Assembly (NCBI RefSeq): GCF_003711205.1
Contig: NZ_CP031013.1
Location: forward strand, 744,001-808,000
Source of the DNA: Polaromonas sp. SP1
GTDB taxonomy: Bacteria; Pseudomonadota; Gammaproteobacteria; Burkholderiales; Burkholderiaceae_C
DNA: 64,000 nt
Direction: 5' to 3'
The notes under the pieces are model-generated. The model did no database searches and was not told where the DNA came from. It was given only the letters and a program-made list of their open reading frames with translations. This document shows positions 17,748-27,045 of the stretch, piece after piece (position 1 is the first letter of the stretch; every line of letters begins with the position of its first letter). The translations under genes were made by a program, and so were the position numbers.

Positions 17748-18481
17748 CAAGTATTGCCTTTGCGCGCGACTTCCTTGTTGATCTCCGCGAACTCGGGGAA
17801 CTGGCGCAAAAAGCGCACCGCATCGAGGCAGGAAAACAAGGGGTTGTGCGCATCGAAATGTTCGATGATTTTTTTCAACAGCTCGTAATCGCTGCGCTCG
17901 TCGAGTGTCAGGCCCAGTTCAGGCCAGTGAATCTCGGGCGGTGCAACCAGATGCACATGCGTAAACACCTCCGGATGATTCCGGATATGCAGCGTCACGT
18001 GTTCGTGATCGAGCGGATCGTCTGTCATCTGCGCCGACCGCTTGAGCGTCTCCAGCGTGAACACCTGGGTATCCATGCCGTCGGGGTAGCTGCGCGCATG
18101 AGCATTGCTCACGTAATCGGCGTCATGGGCTTTGAACATCCGGATGGTCTGCTCGATGATCTCGGGATCGATGATCGGGCAATCCCCCGTGATCTCGACC
18201 ACCACGTCGGCATCAGCCGAGGCGGCGGCATCGATGACACGCTGCATCACGTCCTGCTCGTCCCCGCGGAATACGGAGATGCCGAGGCGCCCGGCGAGCT
18301 CCACCAGCGGCGCATCGGCGGCATTGACCGTAGTTGCCAGGACGATCGCATCGATCGAAGGCACGGCCTTCAATCTGCGCACCAGATGCTCAAGCATGGG
18401 CGCACCTGCGGCAGTCAGCAGCGGCTTGCCCGGCAGGCGGCTGGAAGTCATGCGGGCCTCGATAGTTGCAACGATTCTCAT
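17747..18481 (-). CDS. SpsF-type cytidylyltransferase
   Basis: A 244-aa nucleotidyltransferase starting MRIVATIEARMTSSRLPGKP, the SpsF/KdsB-like variant of the CTP-binding motif, followed by VVVEITGDCPIIDP and DPLDHEHVTLHIRNHP. B. subtilis SpsF and its relatives are thought to activate acid sugars with CMP. It is one of three CMP-type activating domains in the array, and lies beside an oxidoreductase, a DegT aminotransferase and a putative transferase on one side and the pseudaminate synthase gene on the other. It could therefore be the PseF activity or serve a separate sugar. No choice is possible from sequence alone. Confidence 0.8.
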   Translation of the reverse strand: MRIVATIEARMTSSRLPGKPLLTAAGAPMLEHLVRRLKAVPSIDAIVLATTVNAADAPLVELAGRLGISVFRGDEQDVMQRVIDAAASADADVVVEITGDCPIIDPEIIEQTIRMFKAHDADYVSNAHARSYPDGMDTQVFTLETLKRSAQMTDDPLDHEHVTLHIRNHPEVFTHVHLVAPPEIHWPELGLTLDERSDYELLKKIIEHFDAHNPLFSCLDAVRFLRQFPEFAEINKEVARKGNT

Positions 18482-18523
18482 GCGGATTCTTTCAATAAGC
18501 CTTCTTACACGGCGGGACGTGCT

Positions 18524-19585
18524 TCAGCGGCCCTTCAGATGGTCCCAGCTCAAGGCCGTGCCGAACGTCACATCTCGGTCCAAGTAACGGCCGACCACCT
18601 CATCCAGGTATTTCGGCGCGAGGCCGAAACCAGGCCTGACACTGCGGATCGCATCGCTGGTGATCAAGTCGCCGGCTTTAAGGTCCTTGACGAAATACAA
18701 GGAGCGCCTGAACTGCACATTGCCCTGCTCGCTCGACTTGCGCCCGAAGTCCACCTTGCCCAAGGCGCTCCAGGCGGTACGCGCGTCGTTGCACAGTGCC
18801 GCGAGCTCGCCCGGTTCGAGGGAGAAACTGTCATCCGGCCCGCCGCCGCTGCGATCCAGCGTGAAATGTTTCTCAATGATGGAGGCGCCTAGCGCCACAC
18901 TGGAAATCGCCGTCGTGTTGTCCAATGTGTGATCCGACAGGCCGGTGACCAGTCCGAAGCGCCGCTGCATTTCCGGAAGCGTGGCAAGGTTGTAATCGGC
19001 GGCAGGAGCCGGATAGCCGCTGACGCAATGAAGGATGGCCAGCTCACTGCAGCCGCCGGCGCGTGCCGCCTCTATCGCTTCACCTATCTCTTCCGCATCC
19101 GCCATACCGGTCGAGATGATCATCGGCTTGCCGGTGCCGGCGACATACTTGATCAAGGGCAGGTCGACGGCCTCGAACGAAGCGATCTTGTAGGCAGGTG
19201 CATTCATGTCCTCAAGCAGATCAACGGCGGTAGTGTCGAACGGCGAACTGAAGATGGTGATACCGACTTTTCTGGCGTGTGCGAACAGGGGTGCATGCCA
19301 GTCCCAGGGCATATGCGCCTCGCGGTACAGGTCGTACAGCGTGCGTCCATCCCATAAACCGCCCTTAATATGGAACTCGGCGGCGTCGCTGTTCAAGGTG
19401 ATGGTATCGGGGGTATAGGTCTGCAGCTTGACCGCATCGGCGCCGGACTTCCTGGCCGCCTCGATAATCCGCAGCGCGGTGTCGATATTGCCGTTGTGAT
19501 TGGCCGACATCTCCGCAATGATGAAGGGAGGCTCCCCCAGTCCGATTCTGCGGCCTGCGATATTAATATGTGGTGCGTCGTTCAT
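18524..19585 (-). CDS. pseI: Pseudaminic acid synthase
   Basis: NeuB-family enzyme of 353 aa that condenses phosphoenolpyruvate with 2,4-diacetamido-2,4,6-trideoxy-L-altrose. PseI features: AEMSANHNGNIDTALRIIEA near the start, GGLWDGRTLYDLYREAHMPW, SSPFDTTAVDLLEDMNAPAYK, and a C-terminal SAF domain ending the protein. The AEMSANH start and the LYDLY insertion separate PseI from the sialate/legionaminate synthases. Start 19585 overlaps the pseH stop as ATGA. Together with pseH, pseG and pseC upstream it defines a pseudaminic acid pathway next to the legionaminic one. Confidence 0.92.
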   Translation of the reverse strand: MNDAPHINIAGRRIGLGEPPFIIAEMSANHNGNIDTALRIIEAARKSGADAVKLQTYTPDTITLNSDAAEFHIKGGLWDGRTLYDLYREAHMPWDWHAPLFAHARKVGITIFSSPFDTTAVDLLEDMNAPAYKIASFEAVDLPLIKYVAGTGKPMIISTGMADAEEIGEAIEAARAGGCSELAILHCVSGYPAPAADYNLATLPEMQRRFGLVTGLSDHTLDNTTAISSVALGASIIEKHFTLDRSGGGPDDSFSLEPGELAALCNDARTAWSALGKVDFGRKSSEQGNVQFRRSLYFVKDLKAGDLITSDAIRSVRPGFGLAPKYLDEVVGRYLDRDVTFGTALSWDHLKGR

Positions 19586-20106
19586 TTTGAATGCCCCGAT
19601 TTCATGTTCCATTCGTCCTGCAGCAGGCCGAAGCAAATAATGTCGTGATAGCTGTCGGCTATCCTGTGCTGCTGCCGCAGGACGCCCTCCTGCCGGAAGC
19701 CGAGTTTCTGATGCATGCGAATGGAGGCCTCGTTGAAAGCCAGTGCCTGGCCGCACACCTTGTGCAGCGCCAAGGTGTTGAAAGCAAATTCGAGGGCAGT
19801 CGAACCAATCCTGGTTCCGGCACCCTTTGTCCCATCGGGAGCGGCATAAAACCCCCATGTGGCAATTGCCCCAATCTCCACGCCACTGAAACCCACGAAG
19901 CCAAGTGGTAGACCGGCCTCCTCGACGATCAACAAGCGGCGCATTGGATCCTGGGTGCTGCGCTCGAACCATTGCTGATGCTCGGCAAACGTAATTTCAT
20001 GCTGCGTCAGCATACAAGCCCGGACCTGCGGCTGATTGCGCCACGCCAGCATCTGCTCCAGATCGGCGGCCCCCACCGGGCGGATGCGGCAATTATTAAC
20101 TTGCAT
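19582..20106 (-). CDS. pseH: UDP-4-amino-4,6-dideoxy-N-acetyl-altrosamine N-acetyltransferase
   Basis: GNAT enzyme of 174 aa that acetylates the 4-amino group of the PseC product. It shows IRPVGAADLEQMLAWRNQPQVR and HQQWFERSTQDP at the start, typical of PseH, then the acetyl-CoA region KGAGTRIGSTALEFAF and NEASIRMHQKLGFRQEG. Lies between pseG and pseI with 11-nt and 4-nt overlaps, the usual pse order. Confident by both sequence pattern and context. Confidence 0.9.
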   Translation of the reverse strand: MQVNNCRIRPVGAADLEQMLAWRNQPQVRACMLTQHEITFAEHQQWFERSTQDPMRRLLIVEEAGLPLGFVGFSGVEIGAIATWGFYAAPDGTKGAGTRIGSTALEFAFNTLALHKVCGQALAFNEASIRMHQKLGFRQEGVLRQQHRIADSYHDIICFGLLQDEWNMKSGHSK

Positions 20107-21181
20107 GGCTCATGGCTTCCACGACGCGGGAAACACCCATTCCGTCGCATACGGCGCGGCAGGCCTCCTGCATATCCAGCATATTACGCGCCACGCTCAA
20201 GTTCGCTATTTTGGCCTTCAATTCCATCGCCAGTTCGCGCCCGCCCAGCAGCAGCGAGACCGCACCGGCCTCGCTCAGGGCAAGTGCGCCGCCGCGCTGG
20301 TTGTCGGCAAGCACCATCGTCAACGTGGGCAACCCGAGGCAACAGCGCTCCCAAGCGGAAGTGCCGGCCGCCCCGATCGCCAGATCGCTGTCCGCCATCA
20401 GTTGCGCCATATCCCGCACATCAACTAAAACCTCCACGGCCTGCATTTGCCTTGCCTGGGCGCGAACCTCGGGCAGCCACGGCGCGCTCGCCCCCATCAC
20501 AACCGTGATACGGCTGCCAACCGGCAACGGGTGGTGCATCAGGGCATCGAGCACCTGACCGGTCGCGTTATCCCTGTCGATGCCGCCCATGCCGATCAGC
20601 AGGCGGTCCATCCTTGCCTGGGTGCGCCGGGTGAAGCTGTATTCACGCAATGCCGAAAAATCAGGTCTCAACAACGCATATCGAGGCCCGGCAAGAACAT
20701 CCGACCCCGCGGGAACCAGTCCGGCGTAGTCATCAGCCTTGCGATTCAGATTCTGGTCGAGCAGAAGCTTGCAATCGTGGAGCCGGTCGGCCAGGTCGTC
20801 GAAGACCATGACATGCCGGCTCACCGCGCCCGCCAAGCGCTCCCAGCGCGCATCCAGCGCATAGTGATCCACGACCAGCCAATCGACGGTGGCGGCGCCC
20901 ACCGCCGCTACGGTCTGCTGCGCATCTGCCGCCCAGTCCGCGCCCAACCAACTGGCGTAACCTCCGGTGCCACATTCCCGGCCTGCATCGGAAAGCAAAG
21001 GCAAGGCATGCGCCTCATGGCCGCGGGCACGAATCACGTCGATCAAATTTCCGGAGTGCTCCCGGCATACGAAGCCGCACCGACCACCCTGTGCACGCAA
21101 CGCATCCGCCAGCGTCAGGCAACGCATGACGTGGCCGGTGCCAATGTCCAGCGAGGCATCCGCGCGAAAAATGACCTTCAT
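20096..21181 (-). CDS. pseG: UDP-2,4-diacetamido-2,4,6-trideoxy-altropyranose hydrolase
   Basis: Removes UDP from the diacetylated altrose derivative, releasing the free sugar for PseI. The 361-aa GT-B-like protein begins MKVIFRADASLDIGTGHVMRC, the PseG signature with GTGHVMRC, and carries DHYALDARWE and IGMGGIDRDNATG plus the GAAGTSAWERCCLGLPTLTM C-terminal donor-site region. Start 21181 is the only ATG that places the signature at the N-terminus. Located 5 nt after the cytidylyltransferase-aminotransferase fusion gene. Confidence 0.9.
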   Translation of the reverse strand: MKVIFRADASLDIGTGHVMRCLTLADALRAQGGRCGFVCREHSGNLIDVIRARGHEAHALPLLSDAGRECGTGGYASWLGADWAADAQQTVAAVGAATVDWLVVDHYALDARWERLAGAVSRHVMVFDDLADRLHDCKLLLDQNLNRKADDYAGLVPAGSDVLAGPRYALLRPDFSALREYSFTRRTQARMDRLLIGMGGIDRDNATGQVLDALMHHPLPVGSRITVVMGASAPWLPEVRAQARQMQAVEVLVDVRDMAQLMADSDLAIGAAGTSAWERCCLGLPTLTMVLADNQRGGALALSEAGAVSLLLGGRELAMELKAKIANLSVARNMLDMQEACRAVCDGMGVSRVVEAMSHAS

Positions 21182-21186
21182 CACGC

Positions 21187-23214
21187 TCAGTTCAGCCGCT
21201 TGAAGCCCGCATGACACAACGGCCCCTTCATCAGAGCCATGACGTCGCGCCCGTCTTCGCATTCCCTGATCAATTTGAAGATCGGAGCAAGCGCATCGAA
21301 ATACCCGTCAACGATATCGGGAGTGTGCTCGGTGCAGGCATAGGCGCTGTTGCCGGCCAGGTAGCCCTTGTCGAGCATTTCCTGGGTGATCAGTGTTTTA
21401 TAGGCCAGGGCCTGGGGGCTGAGGAACGAAAACCCGGCCAGTGCCGGCAGGCCCCAGTGAGAAATTTCAAGCCCATGCTGGTCGGCCAGTTGCTGCCACC
21501 GCTGGCGAATGCCCAGGCCGGTCTGGGTAATGGTGCTCCACGACTGAACGCGCTCCATGACCTCCAGCGTCTTCAAGGCAGCTGTGGGGCCAATGCGCTC
21601 GGTCCAGAAGGTACTGCTGATGAAGGTGCTCTGTGCGGCTTCCATGATGTCCCTACGCCCGATGGTCGCGGTGATGCCGTAGCCGTTGCCCAAAGTCTTG
21701 CCGAACATGGCCATGTCGGGCTCGACGCCGTACTTCTTGTGCAGACCGCCGAAGGTCTCGCGAAAACCCGACGTGCACTCGTCGAAGATCAGCACGATGT
21801 TGCGGTCGGTGGCCAGTTTGCGCACCTTCTGCAGGAAGTTGTCTTCCGGCCCCATATTGCGCACCACCTCCATCTTGATCACGCCGATGTCGTGAGCCTG
21901 AACCAGGGCCTCCAGCTCGCCAAAGTTGTTGTAGTTAAACGGAAAGACCGTTCCCGCCAGGTTACGCGGAACGCCATTCGGCTCCAGGCCAGGCAGCAGG
22001 TGGCCGTCCAGCCCCTTGTCGGCGCCCAGGTTGGCAGACAGATACCAATCGTGCCATCCGTGGTAGCCACAGATCGCCACCTTGTCACGCCCAGAGGCGG
22101 CGCGAGCGATGCGGATTGCCACGGCATTCGCCTCGCCGCCTGAGCGGGCAAGGCGGGCCATGTCGGCCCAAGGATGGAGTTCGATCAGCTTCTCGGCGAG
22201 GTACACCTCTTCGGGGCAATTGAACGTCGACATGTTGCCGGCATCGACGGTCTTGCGCACCGCCTCATCCACCTCGGGATGACCGTATCCAAGCGAGTTG
22301 GTGCCGACCCCCATGAGGCTCATGTCGATGTATTCATTTCCGTCGAGATCCCAGACCTTGCAGCCTTTGGCCTTGCTGAAATAAGCCGGCCATTGATCGG
22401 GCAGAAACATCTCGGCGCGCTTGGAGAGCAGCATGTTGCCGCCCGGAATGATCTGCTTGGCCCGTTTCCAAAGTTTTTGCCCGTTACCCATTGCAGCTCC
22501 TTCGTTTCGTTGTACCTGGTGGTTGGCCGCGAACAGCGCGGGTGTATCCGATTGCAGTTGAAGCACCTGGCGCCAGCCGAAGTGGATTTCAGGGGCAAAG
22601 TGCGCAAAGACGTTGCTCGCCACCTCGAAGTCGGCCGGCTCATCGACCGTCCATCGCAACCCCGACAGGTCCTGTTCGTTCTGCATCGCGGCCGTCGTGA
22701 AACGCCCGGAAGTCCGGACATAAGGCGTCACATGTTCATGATCGAACTGGCTATCGCTTTCCTTCAGCGTCCGCTCCAGCGCGGCCAGGTTCACGACTTC
22801 GATGTCCAGCCCATCGGGATAGGTGGCCGGACTCACATTGCTGAAATAGTCGACCCCGGCGAGGCGGAACTGGCGGATGCAGTCGTCAACCAAAACTGGG
22901 TCGACCAGCGGGCAGTCCCCCGTGATGCGCACGACCACATCAGCCTGGTGTGCCTTGGCGGCCTTGACGAAGCGATCCAGGACGTCGTTCTCGCTACCCT
23001 GTTCGCAGGCATAACCCAAGCCCTGAACATGCTCGACCAAAATGCGATTCCGGGGCTCGATCGACGTGGCCACGATGATCTTGTCCAACTCGACGGAACG
23101 CGAAAGACGGGCCAGCAGCAGTTCGATCATTGGCACCCCGCCGATTGCCTTCATCACTTTGTTGGGCAATCGGGTCGAGCCCATGCGGGCCTGGACGATA
23201 GCAACGATTCTCAT
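21187..23214 (-). CDS. Fusion: SpsF-type cytidylyltransferase plus class III (GSA-like) aminotransferase
   Basis: A 675-aa two-domain protein. Residues 1 to about 235 are an SpsF/PseF-type cytidylyltransferase (IVQARMGSTRLPNKVMKAIG, VVVRITGDCPLVDP). From about 242 the protein is a class III PLP enzyme close to glutamate-1-semialdehyde aminomutases (WKRAKQIIPGGNMLLSKR, RSGGEANAVAIRIARAASGR, FDECTSGFRETFGG, PLP lysine in MFGKTLGNGYG). Met242 is preceded by a perfect GAAGGAG site, so a separate aminotransferase of about 433 aa may also be made. Position between pseG and the aldo/keto reductase suggests that the first half supplies the CMP-pseudaminate step; the role of the aminotransferase half is unknown. 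Confidence 0.88.
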   Translation of the reverse strand: MRIVAIVQARMGSTRLPNKVMKAIGGVPMIELLLARLSRSVELDKIIVATSIEPRNRILVEHVQGLGYACEQGSENDVLDRFVKAAKAHQADVVVRITGDCPLVDPVLVDDCIRQFRLAGVDYFSNVSPATYPDGLDIEVVNLAALERTLKESDSQFDHEHVTPYVRTSGRFTTAAMQNEQDLSGLRWTVDEPADFEVASNVFAHFAPEIHFGWRQVLQLQSDTPALFAANHQVQRNEGAAMGNGQKLWKRAKQIIPGGNMLLSKRAEMFLPDQWPAYFSKAKGCKVWDLDGNEYIDMSLMGVGTNSLGYGHPEVDEAVRKTVDAGNMSTFNCPEEVYLAEKLIELHPWADMARLARSGGEANAVAIRIARAASGRDKVAICGYHGWHDWYLSANLGADKGLDGHLLPGLEPNGVPRNLAGTVFPFNYNNFGELEALVQAHDIGVIKMEVVRNMGPEDNFLQKVRKLATDRNIVLIFDECTSGFRETFGGLHKKYGVEPDMAMFGKTLGNGYGITATIGRRDIMEAAQSTFISSTFWTERIGPTAALKTLEVMERVQSWSTITQTGLGIRQRWQQLADQHGLEISHWGLPALAGFSFLSPQALAYKTLITQEMLDKGYLAGNSAYACTEHTPDIVDGYFDALAPIFKLIRECEDGRDVMALMKGPLCHAGFKRLN
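22497..22503 (-). promoter_or_regulatory. Internal Shine-Dalgarno inside the fusion gene
   Basis: On the minus strand GAAGGAG lies 5 nt before an in-frame ATG (22491-22489), exactly at the junction of the two domains. Few genes of the array have so strong a site. It suggests that the aminotransferase was once, or still is, translated on its own. Confidence 0.6.
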
Positions 23215-24092
23215 GATCCGGCCCGATTCCAGTTTGAAGGATTGATCAGATCCGCATCAGCACAAGCAAGGTCCGGCAGCGGCAGGGGCGCCATCACCTT
23301 TGCATCTGCGCAATCGTGCAGCAGGGTCTTGAACTCTTCGGCGCTCGCCACACCGACAACGACGCGACCGACCTGCGGCAAGGAAAGCGGATATTGAAGG
23401 CACGCAAAGGTCGCCGTAACGGCATGCGCATCCAGCCAATCGTGCCACGCGTCCCATAAATGATTCCAGCGCGCGAAGCGGGCGGGTATGGCGGCCCTCG
23501 GCATGAGCAGTAGCCCCTGGAGAAAGGCGGAGCGCGTGTGCACCTCCACGCCGGCTTCATGCAGGCGCTGCAACCAGCCGGATGTCTCCAGGCGGCGGTC
23601 GAGCAAGTTCAATGGAGCCTGCACCAGGTCAGGCGCGCAGACCGGCATGATCGAAGCCAACTGTTCCGGCTCGTAAATGGATACGCCGACCTTGGCTACC
23701 AGCCCCTCCTGCTTCAGCGCCTGCAATGCATGAGCAAGCGCCTGCCCCCGGGGGCCTTGGAGCTGTTCGGCACGATGCAGAAGTACGCCATGAATCCGCG
23801 TCACGCCCAGGCGTTTCAAAGAAGCCTCGATCTGGCCGCGCACCCACGCCTCGACGCTGTCCACATCCCCGGTAATTGCGGGCAGCTTCGTCACCACCTT
23901 GAAACCAGAGACTCCAACTTCGCCCAGACAGGCTTCACTGTCACCGTAGGCGATCGCGGTGTCGATCGTATCCACACCACCCGTCCGAGCCAAGCCGACA
24001 ATATTGCGCGCAGCCTCGCGCGAGACCTGACCACTTAAATTCGAAACACCGTAAGCGAGGCCGAACTGGGCCCCTCCCAACGCAAGCTTCAT
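23211..24092 (-). CDS. Aldo/keto reductase-family protein
   Basis: A 293-aa NAD(P)H-dependent TIM-barrel oxidoreductase: MKLALGGAQFGLAYGVSN at the start, GGVDTIDTAIAYGDSEACLG carrying the catalytic Asp and Tyr, KVVTKLP with the lysine, and IHGVLLHRAEQL with the histidine. All four catalytic positions of the family are therefore visible. Proteins of this subgroup are found in flagellin-glycosylation and spore-coat polysaccharide clusters, often beside pse genes, but their substrate is not established as far as I know. Overlaps pseC and the fusion gene by 4 nt each. Confidence 0.83.
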   Translation of the reverse strand: MKLALGGAQFGLAYGVSNLSGQVSREAARNIVGLARTGGVDTIDTAIAYGDSEACLGEVGVSGFKVVTKLPAITGDVDSVEAWVRGQIEASLKRLGVTRIHGVLLHRAEQLQGPRGQALAHALQALKQEGLVAKVGVSIYEPEQLASIMPVCAPDLVQAPLNLLDRRLETSGWLQRLHEAGVEVHTRSAFLQGLLLMPRAAIPARFARWNHLWDAWHDWLDAHAVTATFACLQYPLSLPQVGRVVVGVASAEEFKTLLHDCADAKVMAPLPLPDLACADADLINPSNWNRAGS

Positions 24093-25249
24093 GCGAATGC
24101 CTCGGCCAGGACCTGAATAACCTTACCTTGCTCGATGCCGGTCAGCGTCGGGTACATCGGGATGCTCAAGGTCTGCTTGTGATAACGCTCAGACGCCGGA
24201 CAATAGCCCGCACGAAAGCCCATGGCCTCGTAGTATGGCTGCCGATAGACCGGGATGTAATGCAGGTTGACATTGATTCCGGCGGCCTGCAGCGCGTCGT
24301 AAATCCGTCGCTGCGTGGAGCCACTTGCGTCCTGATCGACTTGAATCGTATAGAGGTGATAGCTGGAGTAGCTGTCCGGATGCTGCCACGGCAACTGTAT
24401 GGGCAAGCCGGCCAACTCGTTGTCATAGCGTTCGGCGATGCGGTGGCGCATTTGGACAAGTTCCTGCAACCGCTTCATCTGGCTCACGCCCAGAGCGGCC
24501 TGGATGTCGGTCATCCGATAGTTGTACCCAAGGCAGATTTGCTGGTAGTTCCAGATCTCATCGTCCGGCCGTAGCTGCATTTTTTTGGATTCGCTGGTGA
24601 TGCCATGACTACGAAACCGCTGCATCAGACTCGCGAGAGCGGGATCATTGGTCAGCGCCATGCCACCCTCACCGGTCGTGATGATCTTCACAGGATGAAA
24701 ACTGAACACCGTGATGTCGCTATAGCGGCAGTTCCCGACCGGTTCGCCCTGGTAGCTGGCGCCGATGGCATGCGATGCGTCTTCAATGACCTTGAACCCA
24801 TATTGCTGGCTGAGCTTGTGAATGCCCGCCATGTCGCAGGATTGGCCGCTGAAGTGCACCGGAACCACCACCTTGGGAAGTCGGCCTTCCTGCTGCGCAT
24901 GTGCCAGCTTTTCAGCCAGCTTTTCCACGCTCATGTTGTAGGTGGCAGGGTCAATGTCGACAAAGTCGACCTTGGCCCCGCAGTAAAGCCCGCAATTGGC
25001 ACTGGCGACAAAGGTAATCGGCGAGGTCCACAACCAGTCGCCTTCGCCCAATTCGAGCGCCAGGCACGCGATGTGCAGCGCAGCGGTGGCGTTATTGACC
25101 GCGATGGCGTATTTTGCACCCACCTGGGTGGATACGGTCTGCTCAAATAACGGAACCATGGGTCCTTGCGTCAGGAAGTCCGATTTAAGGACCTCCAGCA
25201 CAGCGGAAATATCAGCTTCGGAAATATCTTGTCGGCCGTAGGGAATCAT
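24089..25249 (-). CDS. pseC: UDP-4-amino-4,6-dideoxy-N-acetyl-altrosamine transaminase
   Basis: PLP aminotransferase of 386 aa that converts the PseB product to the 4-amino-altrosamine. PseC hallmarks: [30 protein letters not shown] at the N-terminus, VNNATAALHIACLALELG, the EDASHAIGASYQG region and the PLP lysine in FHPVKIITTGEGG. Start 25249 overlaps the ABC transporter stop as ATGA. No pseB homologue accompanies it in this window, which is unusual because pseB normally precedes pseC. Confidence 0.92.
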   Translation of the reverse strand: MIPYGRQDISEADISAVLEVLKSDFLTQGPMVPLFEQTVSTQVGAKYAIAVNNATAALHIACLALELGEGDWLWTSPITFVASANCGLYCGAKVDFVDIDPATYNMSVEKLAEKLAHAQQEGRLPKVVVPVHFSGQSCDMAGIHKLSQQYGFKVIEDASHAIGASYQGEPVGNCRYSDITVFSFHPVKIITTGEGGMALTNDPALASLMQRFRSHGITSESKKMQLRPDDEIWNYQQICLGYNYRMTDIQAALGVSQMKRLQELVQMRHRIAERYDNELAGLPIQLPWQHPDSYSSYHLYTIQVDQDASGSTQRRIYDALQAAGINVNLHYIPVYRQPYYEAMGFRAGYCPASERYHKQTLSIPMYPTLTGIEQGKVIQVLAEAFA

Positions 25250-27045
25250 GGGGAAATGCCTTGTGAAGGGTGGCCGATGATGTCGGCATAGGAGCCCACC
25301 CGTTTTACAGCGCCAGCGTCCAATTCGACGATTTGCGAACAATTCTTCAAAGTCGTCAAACGATGGGCCACGATAAGGATGGTCAATTCACCGCCGAGGC
25401 TATCAATCGCCTGCATGACGGCCTGTTCGGTCTCGTTGTCCAGTGCGCTCGTGGCCTCGTCGAACACGATGACATTGGCTTGCTTGTACAGCGCCCGGGC
25501 GATGCCGATTCGCTGGCGCTGTCCGCCGGAAAGACGTACGCCGCGCTCGCCGACCATGGTTTCGTACTGCTTGTCCCAGGTGGCTATGGTCTGAGCAATT
25601 TGCGCCTGCTCGGCGGCCGCGCGCAGACGAGTCCGATCGATCTGGTTCGCGGGCACGCCGAAAGCGATATTTTCGGCGATCGTACTGTCGGACAGAAAAA
25701 TCGCCTGCGGCACATGCGCAATATTCGCCTGCCAGGCACGATGGTTTTGGGGGGTGATCGCTACGCCATCAACCTGCATGGTCCCGTCGGTAGGCGGCAA
25801 CAAGCCCATCACGATGTCCAGCAGCGTACTCTTTCCACTGCCCGTCTTGCCGATGAACCCAATGCGAGCGCCCTTGGGTATCGTCAGGTTCAAGCCATTC
25901 AACACCAGCGGACCTTCCGGGGTATAGCGAAAGCGCAGGCACTTCAGATCGATGCCGTAGCGGAACGCAATCGGCGCTGGCCGGGGTTCGCTGGCATAGG
26001 CGGGTAAGGGCTGGTCTAGCAGTTCCAGCGTGTCCCGCAAGGGGGCGCGGCCGGCATGGATGTGCGCCAGGCTCGAGTAGACCAGTTGCATCACGGGTAA
26101 CAAGCGCTGCGCGCCTAGCACCATGGCGCCGATCACGGGGATCGCGGTAGTGATGCCTTCCGGCCGGTTGGCCAGCACATAAGCCAGCACGGCGATAACG
26201 ACCATCCCGAGGGCCTCAATGCCGAAGCGCGGGCTACCATTGGTGATCTGGACGTTGGCCATGGCCCGCCGAAGTGGTTGGTCTGCATTCAGATAGGTCT
26301 TGCAGTAGGCCGCCTGCGCGCCATCGATCAACACGTCGCGAATCCCGCTGAGACCTTCTTGTACCGCCTTGATGACCTGGTTTTGCTCCCGGCTGATGCA
26401 TATGCTGTTTTCCACAAGCCGCTTCTTGGTAGCCAGGAGGATCAACACATAAATCGTGCCGAAGACCACCAGCACGACAAAGGGGATCAGCGGCTCGATC
26501 ACGATCAGGGCCGCGACGATGGTCAACAGCATCAGCAGGGAGCTGACGATGGCGAGGACGGGCAGAATGATGCCGTTCACCAACCCGTTCGCCTTGGCTG
26601 AAATGCCCGCAATGACCTCGCTGCTATTGCGCGCCAGATGCACCGCATAGGGCTGATAGAGCGTGCGGCGGTAGATGCTGATGCTGAAATCCGCACCTAT
26701 GGAATGGCTCAGCCGCGTCTGCGCCCACAGGAGAATAAAGCGCATCACACCCGAGACAATCGCCGACACAGCGAAAACCACGGTCAACGGCAACAACAGT
26801 TGCCTCGCTTCGGTCAATCCGAGCCACTGGATCACGCCTTGCATATAAGGCTGCCTGAAAATCGGCTCCGGATTGGTCAACACGCCCAGGAACGGCAACA
26901 CTGCACCGATGCTGATCACCTCGGCCAGGGACGCGAGGATCATCAGGGCAAACAGGACGCTCAGTTGCACGCGGCGCCGGGGGCTGATGTGAGGCCACAG
27001 CCGGCGAAGAAGTTCAAACAGGGACTGATGGCGCTGCACGGTCAC
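25246..27045 (-). CDS. ABC transporter, fused permease-ATPase (PglK/MsbA-like flippase)
   Basis: A 599-aa half-transporter. The first about 330 residues are an ABC transmembrane domain with roughly six helices (for example [24 protein letters not shown] and [24 protein letters not shown]); the rest is the ATPase with Walker [10 protein letters not shown], signature [10 protein letters not shown] and Walker [13 protein letters not shown]. The layout matches PglK, which flips lipid-linked oligosaccharide across the inner membrane, more than lipid-A flippase MsbA given the surroundings. It is the only flippase candidate found in the window. Overlaps pseC and gmd by 4 nt. Confidence 0.85.
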   Translation of the reverse strand: MTVQRHQSLFELLRRLWPHISPRRRVQLSVLFALMILASLAEVISIGAVLPFLGVLTNPEPIFRQPYMQGVIQWLGLTEARQLLLPLTVVFAVSAIVSGVMRFILLWAQTRLSHSIGADFSISIYRRTLYQPYAVHLARNSSEVIAGISAKANGLVNGIILPVLAIVSSLLMLLTIVAALIVIEPLIPFVVLVVFGTIYVLILLATKKRLVENSICISREQNQVIKAVQEGLSGIRDVLIDGAQAAYCKTYLNADQPLRRAMANVQITNGSPRFGIEALGMVVIAVLAYVLANRPEGITTAIPVIGAMVLGAQRLLPVMQLVYSSLAHIHAGRAPLRDTLELLDQPLPAYASEPRPAPIAFRYGIDLKCLRFRYTPEGPLVLNGLNLTIPKGARIGFIGKTGSGKSTLLDIVMGLLPPTDGTMQVDGVAITPQNHRAWQANIAHVPQAIFLSDSTIAENIAFGVPANQIDRTRLRAAAEQAQIAQTIATWDKQYETMVGERGVRLSGGQRQRIGIARALYKQANVIVFDEATSALDNETEQAVMQAIDSLGGELTILIVAHRLTTLKNCSQIVELDAGAVKRVGSYADIIGHPSQGISP

